A stretch of 64,000 bases of DNA from Haloechinothrix sp033042135 (lineage in GTDB: Bacteria > Actinomycetota > Actinomycetes > Mycobacteriales > Pseudonocardiaceae), in assembly GCF_033042135.1 (NCBI RefSeq), contig NZ_WBXM01000007.1:62001-126000 (forward strand). The letters are read 5' to 3'. Below the pieces are notes generated by a model. It was given only the letters and a program-made list of their open reading frames with translations. It did no database searches and was not told where the DNA came from. Position 1 is the first letter of the stretch, and each line of letters opens with the position of its first letter. This document shows positions 59,799 through 64,000 of the stretch, piece after piece. Position numbers and translations under genes: made by a program.

Positions 59799-61166
59799 CT
59801 ATTCGCCCCGAACGGTGCGCCGCAGCCGGGGCAGGCGTTCGGCGATGCCCCGTTCGGCGCCGCGGCTCACCGGTTCGTAGTAATCCGCACCAACGAGCTC
59901 ATCGGGTGGGTACTGCTGCGGCACCACCCCCTCCGGCACAGCATGCGGGTAGGTGTAGCCCATGGCGTGCCCGAGCCGGGAGGCGCCTGCGTAGTGCCCG
60001 TCCCGCAGGTGCGGTGGTACGGGGCCGACCTTGCCCGCACGCACGTCGGCGAGCGCGCTGTCGATCGCGCTGATCACCGCGTTGGATTTCGGCGCCGTCG
60101 CCAGGTGGATGGTGGCTTGTGCCAGGGACAGCCGCCCTTCGGGCATCCCGATGAACTGCACCGCCTGTGTCGCCGCCACCGCCGACTGCAGCGCGGTGGG
60201 ATCGGCCAGGCCGATGTCCTCGCTGGCGTGCACTACCAGCCGCCGGGCGATGAACCGGGGATCCTCGCCGCCCTCGATCATCCGGGCCAGGTAGTGCAGC
60301 GCGGCGTCCACGTCCGAGCCCCTTATGGACTTGATGAACGCGCTGATGACATCGTAGTGCTGGTCACCGTCCCGGTCGTAGCGCACCGCGGCCTTGTCCA
60401 CGCAAGCTTCCACGATCGCCAGGTCGATGGTGGCCGAGCCGCCGGACCGGGCTCCCTCCGCGGCGGCCTCCAGCGCCGTCAGCGCCCGGCGCGCGTCGCC
60501 TGCTGCCAGCCGCACGATGTGATCGGCGGCCTCCTCGGTGAGTTCGAACTCGCCTGCCAGCCCACGCTGCTCGGCCAGCGCGCGATCGACCAGCCCGCGC
60601 ACGTCGCTGTCGTCCAGCGGCCGCAACTGGAGCACCAGCGACCGCGACAGCAGCGGCGAGACCACGGAGAAGGAGGGGTTCTCGGTGGTCGCCGCCACCA
60701 GCAGCACGGTGCGGTCCTCGACGGCGCCGAGCAGCGCGTCCTGCTGGGTCTTGGAGAACCGGTGCACCTCGTCGATGAACAGCACGGTGTCTTCGGCGGC
60801 GTGGGAACGGCGGCGCCTCGCGGCGTCGATGACCCCGCGCACCTCCTTGACGCCGGAGGACAGTGCCGACAGCGCCACGAACCGCCTGCCCGTAGCGCCC
60901 GCCATGAGGTAGGCGATGGTGGTCTTGCCGGTGCCGGGCGGTCCGAACAGCAGCACCGAGGCGGGCGCGGCGCCCTCCACGAGCCTGCGCAGCGGCGCGC
61001 CCTCGGCGAGCAACTCGTCCTGCCCGACCACCTCGTCCAGCGTCCGGGGCCGCATGCGCACCGCCAGCGGCGCGTGGGGATCCACCGCCCCGGCATCGCG
61101 GTCGCGCGCCGCGTGCTCGGCGTCACCGGCGGCATCCGGGTTCACCGTGAACAGCTCGTCCTGCAC
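59799..61166 (-). CDS. rarA: Replication-associated recombination ATPase RarA (MgsA)
   Basis: A 455-residue AAA+ clamp-loader-like ATPase acting at stalled forks. Visible: RPRTLDEVVGQDELLAEGAPLRRLVEG, Walker A FGPPGTGKTTIAYLMA, Walker B VLFIDEVHRFSKTQQDALL, sensor 1 ATTENPSFSV, and a C-terminal oligomerisation domain with YHDGHYAGA-like RDGHYAGASRLGHAMGYTYPHA. GTG at 61166 begins the usual VQDELF start; a GTG three codons earlier is possible. The much longer frame upstream is antisense to the next gene. Confidence 0.95.
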   Translation of the reverse strand: MQDELFTVNPDAAGDAEHAARDRDAGAVDPHAPLAVRMRPRTLDEVVGQDELLAEGAPLRRLVEGAAPASVLLFGPPGTGKTTIAYLMAGATGRRFVALSALSSGVKEVRGVIDAARRRRSHAAEDTVLFIDEVHRFSKTQQDALLGAVEDRTVLLVAATTENPSFSVVSPLLSRSLVLQLRPLDDSDVRGLVDRALAEQRGLAGEFELTEEAADHIVRLAAGDARRALTALEAAAEGARSGGSATIDLAIVEACVDKAAVRYDRDGDQHYDVISAFIKSIRGSDVDAALHYLARMIEGGEDPRFIARRLVVHASEDIGLADPTALQSAVAATQAVQFIGMPEGRLSLAQATIHLATAPKSNAVISAIDSALADVRAGKVGPVPPHLRDGHYAGASRLGHAMGYTYPHAVPEGVVPQQYPPDELVGADYYEPVSRGAERGIAERLPRLRRTVRGE

Positions 61167-61368
61167 ACCGCCCACGCTACCGCGCCCCACCGACCCCGAG
61201 TCCGGCGCTGCGGCACCCCGAGACGAGCGCTCGAACACCACAGCCCGGCAGCACGCCCGCCGGCCACGATGACAGCGCTGCGATGACTTTCCGAGCGTGG
61301 TCCGGTCTCCATCGCGACAGCCATTCTTCGTAGCGGCTGCCGCCACCGTGCCCGGAGGAGGTCCCCGC

Positions 61369-61971
61369 ATGCCACCGACGATCGACCTGACCCCCCCTGC
61401 CGACCGCATGGCCGAGCTGGTCGGCGCCATCCGCGACGACCAGCTCGGCGACCCCACACCCTGCGAGCAGTACACGCTCGGTGACCTCGTCGACCACATC
61501 GGCTCGCTGTCCGTGGCGTTCGCCGCGGCCGCTACCAAGGACCTGGGCCCGCTGACGGCACAACCGCCCGACCCGGACGCCGCCCACCTCGGGCCGGACT
61601 GGCGTACCCGCGTGCCGCGGGAGCTAGCCGCACTCGCGGCAGCCTGGCGGATACCCGCGGCGTGGGAGGGCATGACCCAGGTGGGCGGCATCGACCTGCC
61701 CGGTGAGGCGGCCGGCGCGGTAGCGCTGAACGAGCTGGTCGTGCACGGCTGGGACATCGCCAGAGCGAGCGGGCAGGCGTACGACTGCGACCCGGAGATG
61801 CTGCGGGCCACGCTGCCCTTCGTCACCGAGATGGCGGCGACGCGGGACGAGGCGGCCACCGACGGGTTGTTCGGTCCCGCCATGCCCGTACCCGACAGCG
61901 CCCCCCTTCTCGATCGCGTCATCGGCCTCACCGGGCGCGATCCGGCCTGGCAGGCGCGCAGTCGGCACTGA
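61369..61971 (+). CDS. TIGR03086-type DinB/mycothiol-isomerase-like metal protein
   Basis: A 200-residue protein of the DinB four-helix fold related to mycothiol-dependent maleylpyruvate isomerase. The metal histidines are apparent in LVDHIGSLSVAFA and NELVVHGWDIARASG. The N terminus reads PADRMAELVGAIRDDQLGDPTPCEQYTLGDL, typical of TIGR03086. It may handle mycothiol adducts, but the substrate is unknown. The ATG at 61369 follows GGAGGAGG. It is divergent from rarA. Confidence 0.85.
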   Translation: MPPTIDLTPPADRMAELVGAIRDDQLGDPTPCEQYTLGDLVDHIGSLSVAFAAAATKDLGPLTAQPPDPDAAHLGPDWRTRVPRELAALAAAWRIPAAWEGMTQVGGIDLPGEAAGAVALNELVVHGWDIARASGQAYDCDPEMLRATLPFVTEMAATRDEAATDGLFGPAMPVPDSAPLLDRVIGLTGRDPAWQARSRH

Positions 61972-62246
61972 GATGGCGTCGCTGTCCGTCGCACGCGACG
62001 CCCTGACCGGCCGGTCCTCGCGTCGGGCACATCGCCGGACAAGCACGGCTTCCGGTTCTTCGCGGGTTGCTACCGGAACGTCATCGACACGCGCTGGGTA
62101 CGCGGCGACGGGCGGGTCGACGGCGGCTTATTCGGTATCGCGACCGACCCGTTCGACGACCTGTCGACGGTGTGTCTGTACACCCGGCAATGTGTGCCCA
62201 CACGCCCAACACGGGGTGTCAGGGGGCCGGACACGAGTGGGGCGAG
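61972..62246 (+). pseudogene. Possible short coding remnant
   Basis: About 275 bases separate two convergent genes. One plus-strand frame from about 62020 to 62170 reads like a protein fragment (SGTSPDKHGFRFFAGCYRNV, later DGGLFGIATDPFDDLSTV) but has no start codon and no continuation after about 62180. I cannot name a family. It may be a decayed gene end, or chance in GC-rich DNA. Confidence 0.35.
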
Positions 62247-63347
62247 TCAGCGGCGGCCCAGGACCGTGGACAGCGCGGACAGCACCAACTCGGCACGGTC
62301 GGGGCGGGCGTTGTGGCCCATCAGGCCGATCCGCCAGATCCGCGAGGCGTACTCGCCGACGCCTGCGCCGATCTCGATACCGTACTCCTCGAGGAGCTGG
62401 GTACGGACCTTCCCGGAATCCACCCCGTCGGGCACCCACACGGTGGTGAGCTCGGGCAGCCGGTGCCCCTCGGCGGCGAACAGTTCGAGCCCCATGGCCC
62501 GCAGCCCGTCGGCCAGCCGCTGCCCGGCGGAGGCATGCCGGGCGTAAACCTCGCCGAGCCCTTCGTCGAGGATCCGGCCAAGCCCAGCGTGCAGCGAAGC
62601 GATCATCGCGGTCGGCGCGGTGTGGTGGTAGGCCCGTCCCCCTGCCTCGGTGCCCGAGACGTAGTTGCCGATCAACCCGAGATCGAGGTACCAGGTCGGT
62701 GGCTGCGCCACCCGGCGCTGCCACGCCCGCTCGGACACGGTGAAAGGAGCCAGCCCCGGAGCCACGCCGAGGCACTTCTGGGTGCCCGCGTAGGCGAGGT
62801 CGACACCCCACTCGTCCACCTCGACCGGGATGCCCGCGAGGGAGGTGACGCAATCGGCCAACACGAGGGCATCGGGGTCACGCTCGTGAACGGCCGTGGC
62901 CAGCGTGCCGATTTCGCTGCGTACACCGGTGGAGGTCTCCGCATGCACTGCCCCGACCAGGCTGGGCCGGGGGTGCGCGTCGAGCACCCGCTGCGGGTCG
63001 ATCGGTGCCCCCCAATCGTGATCGACCCGCACGACCTCGGCACCGTATCGGCCCGCGACATCGACCATGCGCTCGCCGAACAGGCCGTTGACCGCGATCA
63101 CGACCGTGTCACCCGGCCGGACCGCGTTGGCGAAGGCGGCTTCCATGCCGATCGAGCCCGTGCCGGACAGCGGAAGCGTGCGCGCGTTCCGCGTCCCCCA
63201 CACCGCGCGCAACCGCTCGTTGGTCTCGTCGAGCAGGGAGAGGAATGCCGGGTCGAGGTGCCCGAGTACCGGCCGGGACAGACCCTCGGTCGCCTCGGGG
63301 TACGGGTTCGACGGTCCGGGGCCGAGCAGCAGACGATCAACCAACAT
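62247..63347 (-). CDS. Class V aminotransferase (alanine/serine-glyoxylate type)
   Basis: A 366-residue PLP enzyme. The N terminus LLGPGPSNPYPEAT is typical of the alanine- and serine-glyoxylate aminotransferase group. PLP motifs are LSGTGSIGMEAA, VLADCVTSLAGIPVEVDEWGVD, and the Schiff-base Lys in AGTQKCLGVAPGLA. It probably converts glyoxylate with Ala or Ser; phosphonopyruvate-type substrates are alternatives. The ATG at 63347 is the first with a normal N terminus; the upstream extension passes through a hairpin and is rejected. Confidence 0.88.
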   Translation of the reverse strand: MLVDRLLLGPGPSNPYPEATEGLSRPVLGHLDPAFLSLLDETNERLRAVWGTRNARTLPLSGTGSIGMEAAFANAVRPGDTVVIAVNGLFGERMVDVAGRYGAEVVRVDHDWGAPIDPQRVLDAHPRPSLVGAVHAETSTGVRSEIGTLATAVHERDPDALVLADCVTSLAGIPVEVDEWGVDLAYAGTQKCLGVAPGLAPFTVSERAWQRRVAQPPTWYLDLGLIGNYVSGTEAGGRAYHHTAPTAMIASLHAGLGRILDEGLGEVYARHASAGQRLADGLRAMGLELFAAEGHRLPELTTVWVPDGVDSGKVRTQLLEEYGIEIGAGVGEYASRIWRIGLMGHNARPDRAELVLSALSTVLGRR

Positions 63348-63363
63348 GGCACTGACCGTACTG

Positions 63364-63395
63364 GGCGGTGGGGGTGCCGCCGCGCCCCCACCGCC
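63364..63395 (-). terminator. GC-rich hairpin after the FN3 protein gene
   Basis: The 11-base arms ggcggtggggg (63364-63374) and cccccaccgcc (63385-63395) pair perfectly around a 10-base loop. It lies 50 bp past the stop of the partial gene at the right edge and just upstream of the aminotransferase start, consistent with a terminator that separates the two. Confidence 0.65.
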
Positions 63396-63445
63396 GCTCG
63401 GTGTGATTTCCGTCCCCAACCGGTACCGGGCACGGCCCGGTCGCG

Positions 63446-64000
63446 CTAGTCGATGGTCGCCGAGGTCGAACCCACACGTTCCCCGTCGGGATCGACCGCA
63501 CGGATGTAGTACGTCCCGGAGTCGTTCTCGGTGTCGACCACGCTCAGCTCCTCGCGCTCCCACGGCTCAGGGCCGTACCAGGGTCGCGAGGGCACCGGGT
63601 CGGTCACGTGGACCGGTTCCGGGCTCCCGGCGCGGATCACCTCGTAGCGCATCGTGCCGTTCTGCGCGTTCCAGATGGCAGGCCACGTGATCTTCACACC
63701 CTCGTCGACCCGCTCCAGCTGGGGCGCACGGAACGGCCACTGCGGCCCGTTGTTGCGCGATCCTTCGACGTGACGGGCGGCGAACCGGGTTAGCGACTGC
63801 TGCGGCTGGCTATCCCGCGAGTGGGTGTTGACCGCGGTGAAGTCACCGCCGACGATCACGTAATCCTCGTTGGCGTCGATCGCCCAGGTGCCGTTGTTGA
63901 TGATCGTGCCGGGCGGCCCGGAGTTGGTGTTCGGGAACCACGGCAGCACCTCGGGGATGGGATCGCCCGCGCTCACGTGGGTGTAGTCGCGCGGCGCCTC
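63446..64000 (-). CDS. Secreted beta-propeller/FN3 protein, 3' end only
   Basis: The last 184 codons of a gene that runs off the right edge of the window. The first readable part ends a repeat domain (NGTWAIDANEDYVIVGGDFTAVN…QQSLTRFA, in blocks), a strand pattern common in actinobacterial secreted proteins with propeller-like repeats. A fibronectin type III-like module follows (PQLERVDEGVKITWPAIWNA … TMRYEVIRAG … GTYYIRAVDPDGERVGS). Its 5' part, signal peptide and enzymatic domain, if any, are outside the window. Confidence 0.7.
   Translation of the reverse strand, partial: EAPRDYTHVSAGDPIPEVLPWFPNTNSGPPGTIINNGTWAIDANEDYVIVGGDFTAVNTHSRDSQPQQSLTRFAARHVEGSRNNGPQWPFRAPQLERVDEGVKITWPAIWNAQNGTMRYEVIRAGSPEPVHVTDPVPSRPWYGPEPWEREELSVVDTENDSGTYYIRAVDPDGERVGSTSATID

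Noticed and set aside
61167..62042. Extension of the rarA frame upstream
   Set aside because: It lies antisense to the DinB-fold gene and lacks any family similarity; RarA starts at VQDELF.
1..64000. CRISPR array or tRNA/rRNA genes
   Set aside because: No regularly spaced repeats were seen, and no cloverleaf T-loop or 16S/23S signature was noticed. Without a tRNA scan a single tRNA could still be missed.

Overview
The window is a high-GC actinobacterial chromosome segment. Gene content and order suggest a member of or near the Pseudonocardiaceae (inference). The support is a BldD orthologue, an actinobacterial-type integration host factor, an SOS-linked DUF222/HNH endonuclease, a helicase-degenerate PriA, many 1-4 bp start/stop overlaps, GTG starts, and synteny with two Mycobacterium tuberculosis blocks (fmt-fmu-rpe-rib and mihF-gmk-rpoZ-coaBC-metK-priA with the pyr operon; aroC-aroK-aroB-aroQ-pepQ-efp-nusB with aroE-mltG-ruvX-alaS-rarA).

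Layout: 0.3-1.1 kb is xth. From 7.4 kb down to 1.1 kb (minus strand) lies fmt-rsmB-rpe-ribE-ribBA-ribH and a small PH-domain membrane protein; ribD is missing from its usual place. From 7.0 to 20.7 kb is an accessory block wedged between fmt and priA. It holds a DUF222/HNH endonuclease behind a LexA-type box, a stand-alone GGDEF diguanylate cyclase, a cytokinin-dehydrogenase-like flavoenzyme coupled to a large HTH/NB-ARC/TPR regulator, a 1,599-residue CtpI-like P-type ATPase, and an AT-richer mini-island flanked by IS30-type and IS481-type transposase remnants. From 20.7 to 36.6 kb is core metabolism on the minus strand: priA, metK, coaBC, rpoZ, gmk, mihF, then the pyrimidine operon pyrR-pyrB-pyrC-membrane protein-carA-carB-pyrF, preceded by a PyrR-type RNA leader. 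bldD stands divergent to pyrR.

From 37.4 to 45.5 kb are nusB, efp, pepQ, a small membrane protein, a secreted beta-propeller lipoprotein and the shikimate cluster aroQ-aroB-aroK-aroC. From 45.5 to 52.1 kb is another accessory stretch: a prepilin peptidase, a divergent HxlR/imine-reductase-like pair, a beta-lactamase-fold protein, and a five-gene cassette that looks like type VII secretion cargo (ESX-associated small protein, WXG-like helical protein, acidic protein, DUF3558-like lipoprotein, membrane protein). From 52.1 to 64 kb are a 2-hydroxyacid dehydrogenase, aroE-mltG-ruvX-alaS with two small membrane proteins, rarA, a mycothiol-family DinB-fold protein, a class V aminotransferase and the 3' end of a secreted FN3 protein.

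The most interesting points are: (1) an 81-bp element with 13-bp inverted ends inside the HNH motif, and an apparent stop loss that carries this gene 386 bp into fmt; (2) a perfect 42-bp palindrome in the 5' coding part of gmk; (3) a cytokinin-dehydrogenase-like enzyme overlapping a STAND-type regulator gene; (4) a c-di-GMP link between the GGDEF enzyme and BldD, whose RxD-x8-RxxD signature is intact and which has a near-consensus BldD box upstream; (5) the IS-flanked mini-island with two unrecognised genes; and (6) the type VII cargo-like cassette. All calls come from reading the sequence alone; no database search was run.
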